From JASHPR01 sp963833885 (GTDB lineage Bacteria > Actinomycetota > Actinomycetes > Streptosporangiales > Streptosporangiaceae): a stretch of 64,000 bases of DNA. This document shows positions 34,757 to 42,631 of this stretch, piece after piece. How positions within the stretch are numbered: position 1 is the first letter of the stretch; each line of letters begins with the position of its first letter. Made by a program: the position numbers and the translations under genes. A model generated the notes under the pieces. The model made no database searches. It saw only the letters and a program-made list of their open reading frames with translations, and was not told the origin of the DNA. The stretch covers positions 186,001 through 250,000 of the forward strand of contig CAWHZU010000019.1 of assembly GCA_963833885.1 (NCBI GenBank), written 5' to 3'.

Positions 34757-34782
34757 AACTATCGAACATAAATTCGATAGTT
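34757..34782. promoter_or_regulatory. LexA (SOS) box of the mutasome operon
   Basis: A perfect palindrome with 10-bp arms: AACTATCGAA, CATAAA, TTCGATAGTT. Within it TCGAAC-N4-ATTCGA matches the actinobacterial LexA consensus TCGAAC-N4-GTTCGA in all but one position. It ends 5 bases before the imuA ATG codon, so LexA would cover the transcription start. This predicts DNA-damage induction of imuA, imuB and probably the HNH gene and dnaE2. Confidence 0.88.
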
Positions 34783-34807
34783 GTCAAGCCTCTGACCTGG
34801 TGTTTTG

Positions 34808-35413
34808 TCAGACGAATCCGGTGCGGGAGGTATTGCGCCTGCGGAGCCCGAGCGGGCTGAGCCACAGAAGAAATCCCACGAGGGCACCTATGAGCGCCAC
34901 GTATAGCAGGTCGGAAATCCATATCGTTGAGCCGTGCGGGGGATAGACATAGTCCGACCTCCCCGGTTCGATGGCCGCGAAGCTTATTCCAGCCCTGGTG
35001 CGAGTCGGCCGGACACCGGCATAGATGACATCGGGCACCGTGGCGCCGTCCGGAGACCGGAAGGTTCCCACCAATACGCATCCGGTTTTATGCGAGCACG
35101 ACTGATATCCCGCGACGAAAGTCCCGGTCGCGCCCTGGCCGCCGGCTGCCTTGATCGCAGATGCCAGCCCGACCAAGACCGCCATCACTGCCATGGCGAC
35201 CAGGGCCCCGGCGAGGACAATGGCGATATGCCTGAACTCACGGCTCCGCCGGCCTGCGACTGCGTCACGGACGCGGATTAACGAACGAAGCCTGCGCCGT
35301 TCCTGATGAGACAGGCCGCCGGCCGCCAGTTGCTCCCGCGCTTCACGAGCCTGCCTCCGGCTGACCTTCGCCTGCGGGACGGGCGGACCAGAATGCTGCT
35401 TACGCCGAGGCAT
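34808..35413 (-). CDS. Hypothetical two-span membrane protein
   Basis: 201 residues from the ATG at 35413, which has GGGAGGAG just upstream (a GTG at 35434 is the alternative). A basic N-terminus with a helical SRRQAREAREQLAAGGLS stretch is followed by a membrane span (HIAIVLAGALVAMAVMAVLV), an extracellular region of about 90 residues with a Cys pair (SCSHKTGC), a second span (LLYVALIGALVGFLLWLSPL) and a basic tail. I do not recognise the family. It precedes imuA on the same strand, but the LexA box separates them. Confidence 0.6.
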   Translation of the reverse strand: MPRRKQHSGPPVPQAKVSRRQAREAREQLAAGGLSHQERRRLRSLIRVRDAVAGRRSREFRHIAIVLAGALVAMAVMAVLVGLASAIKAAGGQGATGTFVAGYQSCSHKTGCVLVGTFRSPDGATVPDVIYAGVRPTRTRAGISFAAIEPGRSDYVYPPHGSTIWISDLLYVALIGALVGFLLWLSPLGLRRRNTSRTGFV

Positions 35414-35485
35414 CTGCTCCTCCCACAGACTCACGATCTTGGTTTGAGGTAGGGATAGCCAGCTCGCCGGTAGCCACGCGGTGGG

Positions 35486-36106
35486 TCAGGGGCGCGGTCG
35501 GAGGCTGTCCAGCAAGAACCGGCCACGCCGGTCGTAGTCCTCGCGGTTGGGCTTGGACAGGTGACGCAGCGCCAGCCCGTTGGCGACGAGGGCCTGGTAC
35601 AGGTCGTCGGCGGTGCAGTCGGCGCGGAGCACGCCGGCCTGGTGTGCTTGCTCGACCAGGACGATTCCTGTTGCCCTGCCCGCGTTCCACTGCGCGGCGA
35701 CCTGTGCGGAGTCGGGGTAGGTCATGAGGTGCACGTCGACGGCCGCGGGTTCGCGGTATTGCAGGTCGCGCACGTCGGTGATGTAGGCAGCAAGCCGTTC
35801 CCACGGGTCGCCGGGCTGTCGGGCTCGCTCCATGATGGTGCGCATCTCGGCACCGACGAGCTCTTCGATGACCGCGTCGATGAGGCCCTGACGGCCACCG
35901 AAGCGGTTGTAAATGGTGGCCTTGCTGACCCCGGCGGCAGCCGCGATCTCCTCCAGGGGCGTGCCCAGCCCGCGGCCGTGAAAGGCGGCAATGGCGGCGG
36001 CCCGGATCTGGGCGACGTTGCGGGCCGCGTCGGCCCGCAGGGACGTGGCTGACGTGGCGGTGTCCGCGCCGCCCGGCGTACCAGCCGATCCTGCCCCCGG
36101 TGCCAT
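35486..36106 (-). CDS. TetR family transcriptional repressor
   Basis: 206 residues. The N-terminal helix-turn-helix reads ARNVAQIRAAAIAAFHGRG, LEEIAAAAGVSKATIYNRFG, then the variable ligand domain with a TetR_C-like DDLYQALVANGLALRHLS. It is divergent from an SDR gene across 87 bp that contain two overlapping palindromes, so it most likely represses the SDR and itself. No ribosome binding site precedes the ATG at 36106. Confidence 0.87.
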   Translation of the reverse strand: MAPGAGSAGTPGGADTATSATSLRADAARNVAQIRAAAIAAFHGRGLGTPLEEIAAAAGVSKATIYNRFGGRQGLIDAVIEELVGAEMRTIMERARQPGDPWERLAAYITDVRDLQYREPAAVDVHLMTYPDSAQVAAQWNAGRATGIVLVEQAHQAGVLRADCTADDLYQALVANGLALRHLSKPNREDYDRRGRFLLDSLRPRP

Positions 36107-36122
36107 GGGTTCTCAGCTTAGC

Positions 36123-36158
36123 AACTTGACCGTGCCGTCAAGTTGACGGTAGCGTCAA
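36123..36158. promoter_or_regulatory. Two overlapping TetR operators
   Basis: First palindrome: AACTTGAC (36123-36130), 6 bases, GTCAAGTT (36137-36144). Second: TTGACG (36143-36148), 4 bases, CGTCAA (36153-36158), sharing two bases with the first. The half site TTGAC appears in alternating orientation. The TTGACG copy could double as the -35 element of the SDR promoter, so occupancy would block transcription. Confidence 0.75.
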
Positions 36159-36193
36159 GTTAATACGCTGACCGGCTTGCGGGAGTGCTCATC

Positions 36194-36913
36194 ATGTCCA
36201 AGTCCATCGCGGTGTTGGGGGCAGGGCCCGGCCTCGGTCAGGCCGTTGCTCATCGCTACGCCCGCGAGGGCTACGACGTCGTCCTCGTGGCCCGCCGACC
36301 GGAACCGCTCCAGCGGCTGGCCACGGACCTGGCCAGCGGAGGCGGGACGGTGCACGTCATCAGCGCCGACCTGGCCGACTCCGCCGCCATCCCCGCACTG
36401 GCCGAGCAGGTCCGCAGCCAGGTCGGCCACCTCGACACGCTTTACTACGCCCCAACCCCGGACGGAGACTTCGTCCCCGCCGCTGGCCTGACCGCCCAGC
36501 GCGCCCGGGATTACCTGCCGCTCGCCCTCTACACGCTGCTCGATCTCGTGGAGGAGTTCCTCCCAGACATGCTTCAACAGAACGACGGCGCCATCCTGAC
36601 CGCGCAAGGCGCCAGCACCCTGCGAGGGCAGCCGAACATGAGCGGTCCCGGCCCCGCGCAGGCCGCCCAGCGCAACTACCTGCAATCCCTGCATGCCGAG
36701 GTGGCTCGCAAAGGCGTCTACGTCGGCATGCTCTATATCGGTGCCGTCATCGAGAACAGCGCCTTCCACACCTGGACCACGACGTCCGGCGGCGCTGCCC
36801 GGGACTGGGGACCGACAGTCAGCCCGGACCATCTCGCCGACCTGCTCTGGAACATGCACAGCACCAAGGACCCGGCCGAAGCCACCTACCCCGAGGCCAT
36901 CCTCAACCGCTGA
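36194..36913 (+). CDS. SDR-like NAD(P)-binding oxidoreductase
   Basis: 239 residues from the ATG at 36194 (GGGAG 9 bases upstream; a GTG at 36185 is possible). The cofactor site is AVLGAGPGLGQAVAHRYAREG and VVLVARRPEPL binds the adenine ribose region. The usual YxxxK is not obvious: the equivalent region reads AAQRNYLQSLHAEVA, so catalysis may be atypical or lost. It is the likely target of the divergent TetR protein. Substrate unknown. Confidence 0.8.
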   Translation: MSKSIAVLGAGPGLGQAVAHRYAREGYDVVLVARRPEPLQRLATDLASGGGTVHVISADLADSAAIPALAEQVRSQVGHLDTLYYAPTPDGDFVPAAGLTAQRARDYLPLALYTLLDLVEEFLPDMLQQNDGAILTAQGASTLRGQPNMSGPGPAQAAQRNYLQSLHAEVARKGVYVGMLYIGAVIENSAFHTWTTTSGGAARDWGPTVSPDHLADLLWNMHSTKDPAEATYPEAILNR

Positions 36914-36984
36914 AACAAGCCGACTGCGAGACACACGCGGTCAACCGGCACGCACATGTCCCGCTACGAGCTCGCCACGGCGCT

Positions 36985-37833
36985 TTAGTTCTTGCGGCCT
37001 ACACCGCCCCACAGCCCGGCCGGGCTGCTGGCCTCGGCCTCGGATGCGGGACGCCATTCCGGAACCCGCACCAGCCCCGGCTTGACCAGTTCCAGTCCGT
37101 CGAAGAAACGCGCGACCTGAGCCCGGTCGCGCAAGGTCACCGATTCCGCCATCGATTGGTTCAGCCGCCTGGCCAATTCGCCCTGCGCTTGGGCTTCGAT
37201 GTCCGAAGCTGGGTGAGACAGCGCCAGGTAGCTGCCCGCAGGCACCGCGTCGAGCAGTGCCGCCACGATGGCGAAGGGGTTGTCGGCATTGCCCACGTGC
37301 TGCAAGATCGCCATGAGCATGATGGCCACCGGCCGGGAAAAGTCGAGCGTCTCTGCCGCGGCACTCAGCACCCGCCCGGTGTCGCGCAGGTCGGCGTCCA
37401 GGTAGCTGGTGACCCCGTGCGGGCCGCTGGTCAGCAGCGCGCGGGCGTGGGCGAGCACGACCGGGTCGTTGTCCACGTACACCACCCGGCTTTCGGGCGC
37501 CACGGACTGGGCGACCTCGTGGGTGTTGCTGGTGGCGGGGATACCCGTGCCGATGTCCAGGAACTGCCTGATCCCCGCCTCGCCGGCCAGGTAGCGCACC
37601 GCGCGGGCAAGGAAGGCCCGGTTGGCGCGAACCGAGAAGACGATGTCCGGGTAGGCGGCGATGGCCTGCTCGGCGGCCGCCCGGTCGGCGGCGAAGTTGT
37701 CCTTGCCGCCTAGCCAGTAGTCATACACCCGCGCGATATGCGCCACGCTCGTATCAAAGGCCGGCCGCTCCGCGCCGCCATCGGCGGCCTCATCCGGCCC
37801 CCGGCCAGTTCCCTGCCCGCCCTCGCTGCCCAA
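36985..37833 (-). CDS. SAM-dependent methyltransferase (DUF574/Methyltransf_19)
   Basis: About 282 residues. FDTSVAHIARVYDYWLGGKDNFAADR is the family signature, RQFLDIGTGIPATSNTHEVAQ is the SAM-binding motif and VVYVDNDPVVLAHARALL follows. The family is greatly expanded in actinomycetes; substrates are unknown. TTG at 37833 with GGGAGAGG 8 bases upstream is the preferred start; ATG at 37890 or 37923 would add residues from a repeat-containing region. The gene is on the opposite strand to the SDR. Confidence 0.8.
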   Translation of the reverse strand: MGSEGGQGTGRGPDEAADGGAERPAFDTSVAHIARVYDYWLGGKDNFAADRAAAEQAIAAYPDIVFSVRANRAFLARAVRYLAGEAGIRQFLDIGTGIPATSNTHEVAQSVAPESRVVYVDNDPVVLAHARALLTSGPHGVTSYLDADLRDTGRVLSAAAETLDFSRPVAIMLMAILQHVGNADNPFAIVAALLDAVPAGSYLALSHPASDIEAQAQGELARRLNQSMAESVTLRDRAQVARFFDGLELVKPGLVRVPEWRPASEAEASSPAGLWGGVGRKN

Positions 37834-37890
37834 ACTGGTGCACCTCTCCCGCCGATCACCGGCAAGCGCCGCGCACGACAATCCCACCAT

Positions 37891-37978
37891 TGAACGCCGC
37901 GCGACGAGCCTACGCCGCGGCAAGCCGGCACCGCTGAACGCCGTGCGACGAGCCTACGCCGCAGCGAGCCGCGGCACG
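37891..37978. repeat. 44-bp direct duplication
   Basis: Copies at 37891-37934 and 37935-37978 share TGAACGCCGxGCGACGAGCC and TACGCCGCxGCxAGCCG blocks with a few substitutions. The repeat lies between the methyltransferase start and a glyoxalase remnant. Confidence 0.75.
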
Positions 37979-37996
37979 CTGACCGCGCCGGCGCAC

Positions 37997-38080
37997 ATGC
38001 GCCCCTTCGCGGTTTACTCCGGGTACTTGACCGACCCCGACGGGCATCTCTTCGAGATCGCCTGGAACTCCAACCAATAA
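37997..38080 (+). pseudogene. C-terminal remnant of a VOC/glyoxalase-family gene
   Basis: The last 27 codons before a TAA read PFAVYSGYLTDPDGHLFEIA and WNSNQ. The GYxxDPDGHLxEIAWN ending is diagnostic of glyoxalase/bleomycin-resistance-type proteins, with the Glu a metal ligand. No upstream part of the fold is present: the region before it is the 44-bp duplication. It is the tail of a deleted gene. Confidence 0.7.
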
Positions 38081-38117
38081 CGGCTGCCAGCTGTCGTCGC
38101 ACCCGGCCCCGCAACCC

Positions 38118-38546
38118 TCAAATCTCGCTGAGCGCCCGCCTGTCGATCTCCAAGCCGCGTTCCACCTCGGCGAGAGCCGCCCGTACCTTGTCATCGTGTT
38201 GCTCCGCGAGCGCTGCGGCCAGGTGCTGTCCGAGCCGGTCGAGATCCTCGCCGACGACACGGCGGACATCCTCATCGCTCGCGGCTCCATGCCAGGAGTG
38301 CGGCGGCATTCGGCCAGCCCCGGACACCATGTTCGCCAGGGGCGACACGCCGAGCGCCTGGTCCTGGTCCATAAGCAACCCGGCCCAGGTTCTCATGTCG
38401 TCCAAGAGCCGGTCGAGTACCGCGTGCAGGGCGTGCGTCTCGGGAACCCTACGGTGAGCCTGCCTCACGTCCAGAACCGTATCGATGACGTCGCTGAGCG
38501 CCTGGTTGAGGGCGGCGACCGGATCATCACCCCGGGGCTGGCTCAT
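38118..38546 (-). CDS. Hypothetical helical protein
   Basis: 142 residues starting MSQPRGDDPVAALNQALSDVI at 38546. The composition suggests an all-helical protein: VLDVRQAHRRVPETHALHAVLDR, DRLGQHLAAALAEQHDDKVR and ALAEVERGLEIDRRALSEI. No membrane span or known motif. The codon pattern is coding-like. I do not recognise the family. About 280 bases upstream (38547-38830) hold nothing recognisable. Confidence 0.5.
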   Translation of the reverse strand: MSQPRGDDPVAALNQALSDVIDTVLDVRQAHRRVPETHALHAVLDRLLDDMRTWAGLLMDQDQALGVSPLANMVSGAGRMPPHSWHGAASDEDVRRVVGEDLDRLGQHLAAALAEQHDDKVRAALAEVERGLEIDRRALSEI

Positions 38547-38830
38547 GCCGGCGCCGATGCGGGCCGTCGGCCTCCGGACATGCAAGGCGGAGCTGATGGA
38601 ATGCGCCTTCCCACGCGGCAGGCCTCCCTTCCTCCGGCATCGGGCTCCTCGCCCGGCCAGACTCTTGCACCGCTCAGTGAACCAGCAAGGTACTAACGCA
38701 CAGAGCGTACCGAGGCGAACCCTGCTCCAGCGGTGACCGGGTCAGGCTCAGCTCAGCAAATCCGGGCGCCGCCAACGGCCACCTGCCGGTGCCGCTGCCT
38801 CACTCTCATGCATGCCGATGGGCGGATCGG

Positions 38831-39244
38831 CTAGGCCGGCTCGTTGATGGCGTGGTGTTGCTCGAACATGAGCTCGTAACCGTCCGGGTCGAGGCCATAG
38901 AAGATGCGTGCCCAGTACGCGTCTTCCGGCGCGAGTGTCACGGGCAGCCCTTCCGAGCGCCAGAGGTCATAAATGGCATCCAGGTCCGGTGTTGGGATTG
39001 CCAGCACAAACCCTGCGCCGAGCGGTCCACCTATAGCAGCGTCCCTGCGCTGGGCGTTGTGGTAGCCGTGGTTATACCTGTCCGACAAGATCAGCCAGGT
39101 GTGGCCGAACGTCAGGTAGCGAAGCCACCGCTCATCAGGTCGGGGGATCTGCCTGAACCCAAGTTTTAGGTACAGCGCGCAGGATGCCTCCAGGTCGCGG
39201 ACCCGCAGCCCGACCTTCAGCTGCGTTGTACCCCTCGATACCAC
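38831..39244 (-). CDS. VOC (glyoxalase/bleomycin resistance) family protein
   Basis: 137 residues from the GTG at 39244, with GAGAGGAA upstream; the longer frame to 39478 adds non-conserved sequence. LKVGLRVRDLEASCALYLKLGF is the first beta-alpha-beta module, and the C-terminal YGLDPDGYELMFEQ is the second, with a metal-ligand Glu. The protein is a single-domain VOC dioxygenase, lyase or resistance protein; which one cannot be told. It is distinct from the glyoxalase remnant at about 38 kb. Confidence 0.8.
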   Translation of the reverse strand: MVSRGTTQLKVGLRVRDLEASCALYLKLGFRQIPRPDERWLRYLTFGHTWLILSDRYNHGYHNAQRRDAAIGGPLGAGFVLAIPTPDLDAIYDLWRSEGLPVTLAPEDAYWARIFYGLDPDGYELMFEQHHAINEPA

Positions 39245-39360
39245 CGGCGTTCCTCTCTGCGCGTCCCGCGTAGATCTCGCCTCGACGGTAGCCGGTCGCG
39301 GAGATGTGGAGCGGTTCATCTGCATCGTCGTGCCGCACCCTGGTGCAGGCGGTCCAAGGT

Positions 39361-40230
39361 CTACCGCCAGTTCTCGATCGCCCGGCCGAGGGTCTCGCTC
39401 ACCTCGGTCCTTAGTACCGGGGCCAGGGACGCCGCCGTGACGTTGCCGGAACTGAAGCGATCGGTGCCGTGAAAGCAATTCCAGAAACGGACCAGTCCAT
39501 CCTCACCGTCAGCGCCGAACATCCTTGCGGCGAGTCGCAGCCACCGGTGCTGGTACCAGACGTAGTTCAGCACACTCATCGGCTGATCGCCGCCCGTGTA
39601 ATGGGCTTCGAGTTCCTCTAGCGTGCTGTAACCCTCGGCGCGCATCCGGGCGGCCAGGCGCCGGCTCTGCGCGCCCACTGTGGGGAGCACCTCGAGCGTG
39701 TTCAGGCTCTCCGGCTGCCTCGTTGCGACGAATGCGTGCAGGGCCAGGTTGGCGAAGATCTCACCCAGCCAGAAGGTCGGCAACCTGAGATCCCCGAGCA
39801 CCTCGAAGGCGTGGCCGAGCTCATGGATCGTGACGAGGTCAAAGAATGGCTGCAGATCCAAGCCACCTGCGCCGTCAGGGTATGCCGCGAGCAATCGCGT
39901 GTAACCGCGCGGCGATGCGTCGCGAATGTCCTGCCCGATCGCGATCCAGAAATCTCCGCTTCCCGCGGGCATCACCACGATGCCCGGACGGATCTGGCCA
40001 GCGTCATCGTTGAAGAACGGCAGCCCGTATGGCTGCCTGCTCTCCCAGTCCGCCTGGCCGGCCACGATGATAGCGATGTCGGGCTCGACTCCGAAAAACA
40101 GGCGAGTGAAGTACCCGTAGGCGCTCGCGGCGACATCGGCAGCCGCACGCGCGCGCGCCAGGGCCCCGTCGCTGTAACGCACCTCAAACGGATAGCCGCC
40201 CAGGTGAGCGAGCCCTGATCCCAACGCCAC
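39361..40230 (-). CDS. Putative zinc metallopeptidase-like protein (HELGH)
   Basis: 289 residues from a GTG. The HEXXH motif is LVTIHELGHAFEVLGDL, followed about 15-20 residues later by LGEIFANLALHAF, where the Glu can be the third zinc ligand, as in gluzincin (peptidase MA-like) proteins. GVEPDIAIIVAGQADW and GIVVMPAGSGDFW precede it. No signal peptide is visible. The proteolytic role is inferred from the motif only; no specific family was recognised. Confidence 0.65.
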   Translation of the reverse strand: MALGSGLAHLGGYPFEVRYSDGALARARAAADVAASAYGYFTRLFFGVEPDIAIIVAGQADWESRQPYGLPFFNDDAGQIRPGIVVMPAGSGDFWIAIGQDIRDASPRGYTRLLAAYPDGAGGLDLQPFFDLVTIHELGHAFEVLGDLRLPTFWLGEIFANLALHAFVATRQPESLNTLEVLPTVGAQSRRLAARMRAEGYSTLEELEAHYTGGDQPMSVLNYVWYQHRWLRLAARMFGADGEDGLVRFWNCFHGTDRFSSGNVTAASLAPVLRTEVSETLGRAIENWR

Positions 40231-40354
40231 CTGTCGGAGCGTAGCGGTCGACAGGAGCCTGGATAAACAGCATTAGCGCTGCCGTTGGTCGTCGCAGGCT
40301 TCCCCGAGGCTGATGTCGACGCTCGCTCTCATCGGCGCACGAGATACTGCTGCG

Positions 40355-40778
40355 GTGGCCAGCGACCGGGACGAAGCGGGCCGCGACGACGTCGCGTACA
40401 GCACGTTCGGTGGCGCCCGGCGGACCTGGCTGGGCAGGCTGGACAAGGTACGCAACGTGGTCCGGCAGGAAATGATCGCTCGCCAGCTCGGCAGGCACAT
40501 GCGGGGTCGGCCCGGGCGCATCGTCGACGTGGATGCCGGGCAGGGAACGTAGTCCGTCCGGCTGGCCCGCGCAGGCCATCAGGTGCTCGCGGCGTTCCAG
40601 GAACTCGATCTTGCCCAGGACGAACGGCGCGACATGCGCTATCAACGAGCTCGGCACACCGGCCCGGGCTGACGATCTCGACCCGCTCACGAGCACCGCA
40701 GCCGCATACGGACTGCGGCTGGGCCAGCTCGCGCACCTGATCCTGCGCAAACGGGCCGACCTGCCGGTCAGGGAGTGA
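40355..40778 (+). pseudogene. Decayed class I SAM methyltransferase
   Basis: The first 66 codons read AYSTFGGARRTWLGRLDKV, QEMIARQLGRHM and GRIVDVDAGQGT, the SAM-binding motif I (normally DVGAGQGT), and then hit a TAG at 40550-40552. The sequence continues past the stop with SVRLARAGHQVLAA, the expected sense. The middle is lost, and a C-terminal piece YGLRLGQLAHLILRKR ends at 40778 in the same overall order. One stop plus a large internal deletion make it non-functional. Confidence 0.7.
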
Positions 40779-40821
40779 GCAGGGCGAACAAACACAACGG
40801 TGCCATCCATTGGAACCCGGG

Positions 40822-41808
40822 TCAGCCCGCTGGCTGGTAGGTCTCGATCAGCCGGTCCATCAATGCGTCCACGCGCGCGTCGGTCCGCTGCCGCGCCGGG
40901 TCCTCGTCATGCCATCCGACGATCTCACGCGCTCCCTGCTCGAACGGGATGACGGCCCGGTAGCCCGGCAGCACACTGCGCAGCTTCGAGTTGTCGAACA
41001 CCAGCGAGTGCGCCTTGTCCCCCAGCAGGCTGGCGCCCCACCCGGGGTCGGCCGCGGCGATCACGTCCGAGGGGACGTGGACGATGTCGGCCCGCGTTCC
41101 GGCGGCGTCCGCCAGGGCCTGCGCGATCTGGTCCCAGGTGAGCACGTCATCGGAGGTTATGTGGAAGACGTCCCCGACGGTTCGGGAGCGGCCGAGCAGG
41201 GGGACGAACCCCGCCGCGAAGTCCTGGTGGTGCGTCAGCGTCCACAGCGAGGTGCCGTCGCCGTGCACGACGATCGGCTTGCCCTGGCGCATCCGGGCCA
41301 GCACCGTCCAGCCACCATCGAACGGCACCAGGGTCTTGTCATAGGTGTGCGAGGGCCGCACGATCGTGGCCGGGAAGCCGTCGTCACGATAAGCAGCTCG
41401 CAGCAGTTCCTCGCACGCGATCTTGTCGCGGGAGTAGCGCAGGAACGGGTTGCGCAGCGGGGTGGACTCCACGATCGGCACGCGGGCCGGCGGCGTCTGA
41501 TACGCCGAGGCGGAGCTGATGAACACGTACTGCCCGGTCCGGCCGCGGAAGAAGTCGATGTCGGCCTGGACGTGCTCGGGTGTGAACGCCACCCAGTCCA
41601 CCACCGCGTCGAACTCACGGCCGCCGAGGACCTCCCGGACGGACCGCGGATCGCGGATGTCGCCGCGCAGCACCGTCGCCCCAGCAGGCAGCGGCCGGTC
41701 GAGGCTCAGGCCGCGATTGAACACGCAGAGTTCGATCCCCGATTCGGCGGCCAGCCGCGAACAGGCCGAACTGATCACACCGCTGCCGCCGATGAAGAGT
41801 ACCCGCAC
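40822..41808 (-). CDS. NAD-dependent epimerase/dehydratase (extended SDR)
   Basis: 328 residues. The N-terminal cofactor motif is VLFIGGSGVISSACSRLA (GxxGxxS instead of GxxGxxG), the catalytic Ser is in VFISSASAYQ, and a YSRDK segment supplies Tyr and Lys. TIVRPSHTYDKT and VHGDGTSLWTLTHHQDFA are typical of isoflavone-reductase/epimerase-like members acting on sugar nucleotides or small molecules. The start is a GTG close to an AGGGG. It faces away from the rhomboid-like gene. Confidence 0.85.
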   Translation of the reverse strand: MRVLFIGGSGVISSACSRLAAESGIELCVFNRGLSLDRPLPAGATVLRGDIRDPRSVREVLGGREFDAVVDWVAFTPEHVQADIDFFRGRTGQYVFISSASAYQTPPARVPIVESTPLRNPFLRYSRDKIACEELLRAAYRDDGFPATIVRPSHTYDKTLVPFDGGWTVLARMRQGKPIVVHGDGTSLWTLTHHQDFAAGFVPLLGRSRTVGDVFHITSDDVLTWDQIAQALADAAGTRADIVHVPSDVIAAADPGWGASLLGDKAHSLVFDNSKLRSVLPGYRAVIPFEQGAREIVGWHDEDPARQRTDARVDALMDRLIETYQPAG

Positions 41809-41891
41809 ACCCCTAACTTAAGAGCTGGCGCGGTTCGGGTACGCCTGATCCCTGCCGGCTGATCCCCAGGCTCGCCACCTAGGCTGGTTTC

Positions 41892-42560
41892 ATGCGGCGA
41901 CCGGACCTGGGAAGGATCTTCAGATCCTATGCGGTGGCCTGGGTATATCTGATCGGGTTTGTGATCACCGAAGTAGTCTGCGTGGAACTGTCCCCGCATG
42001 ATCGCAGCGCGTTCACGGTGTGGGCAAGCACGAGCGTGCACAACCTCCAGCATGACCCGGTCGGCTCGCTCGTGGTCTCGGCGTTCGTCACCCAGGGCTA
42101 CTGGCTCGCGTGGCCGTTCCTGATCGCGCTGGCCCTGTTCGGCGCCAACAAGGTGCTGGGCAACTGGCGGACCGCGCTGGTGTGCGCGGCCGGGCACGTG
42201 ATCGGCACGCTTGTCAGCGAGGGGATCGTCGGCTACCGGGTGTCCCACGGGTCGCTGCCAGCGGCGGACCGGTACCTCATCGACGTCGGGCCCTCCTACG
42301 TGGTCGTGACCGCGATCGCGGTGGTCCTGCTGTACGGCTCATGGCTGGCGCGAGCCGCGGCAGCGCTCGACCTCGTGCTGCTGGTCGCGGTCGGCAACAT
42401 CTTCGGCGGGCTGAGCAAGCTCGCCGTGTCCGCCGTCGGCCACACCACGGCGATCGCCGTCGGGGTCATTCTCGGCAGCCTCCTGGTCTGGCAGCTGCGC
42501 AGGCGCCCGAAGACCGCAGACAGCCTGGCCGGCGCCGACGCCGACGCCGATACCGGCTGA
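41892..42560 (+). CDS. Rhomboid-like multi-spanning membrane protein
   Basis: 222 residues with about six hydrophobic segments. WASTSVHNLQHDPVGSLVVSAFV, the GANKVLGNWRTALVCAAGHVIGTLVSEGI region and the late SAVGHTTAI are the spacing seen in actinobacterial rhomboid-like proteins (Rhomba_2 type). The classical GxSG serine motif is missing, so protease activity is doubtful. It ends with an ADADAD run. It converges with the metal ABC permease. Confidence 0.7.
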   Translation: MRRPDLGRIFRSYAVAWVYLIGFVITEVVCVELSPHDRSAFTVWASTSVHNLQHDPVGSLVVSAFVTQGYWLAWPFLIALALFGANKVLGNWRTALVCAAGHVIGTLVSEGIVGYRVSHGSLPAADRYLIDVGPSYVVVTAIAVVLLYGSWLARAAAALDLVLLVAVGNIFGGLSKLAVSAVGHTTAIAVGVILGSLLVWQLRRRPKTADSLAGADADADTG

Positions 42561-42631
42561 CCGGAAGGAAGTCACCCGGGCGCTGGGCGCGCGCTGGCCG
42601 CAGTAGCCCACGTACGGATGATGCATCCCGG

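Noticed and set aside
40184..40810. 208-codon minus-strand frame between the metallopeptidase-like gene and the epimerase
   Set aside because: Composition is shadow-like, and the plus strand there contains recognisable methyltransferase fragments.
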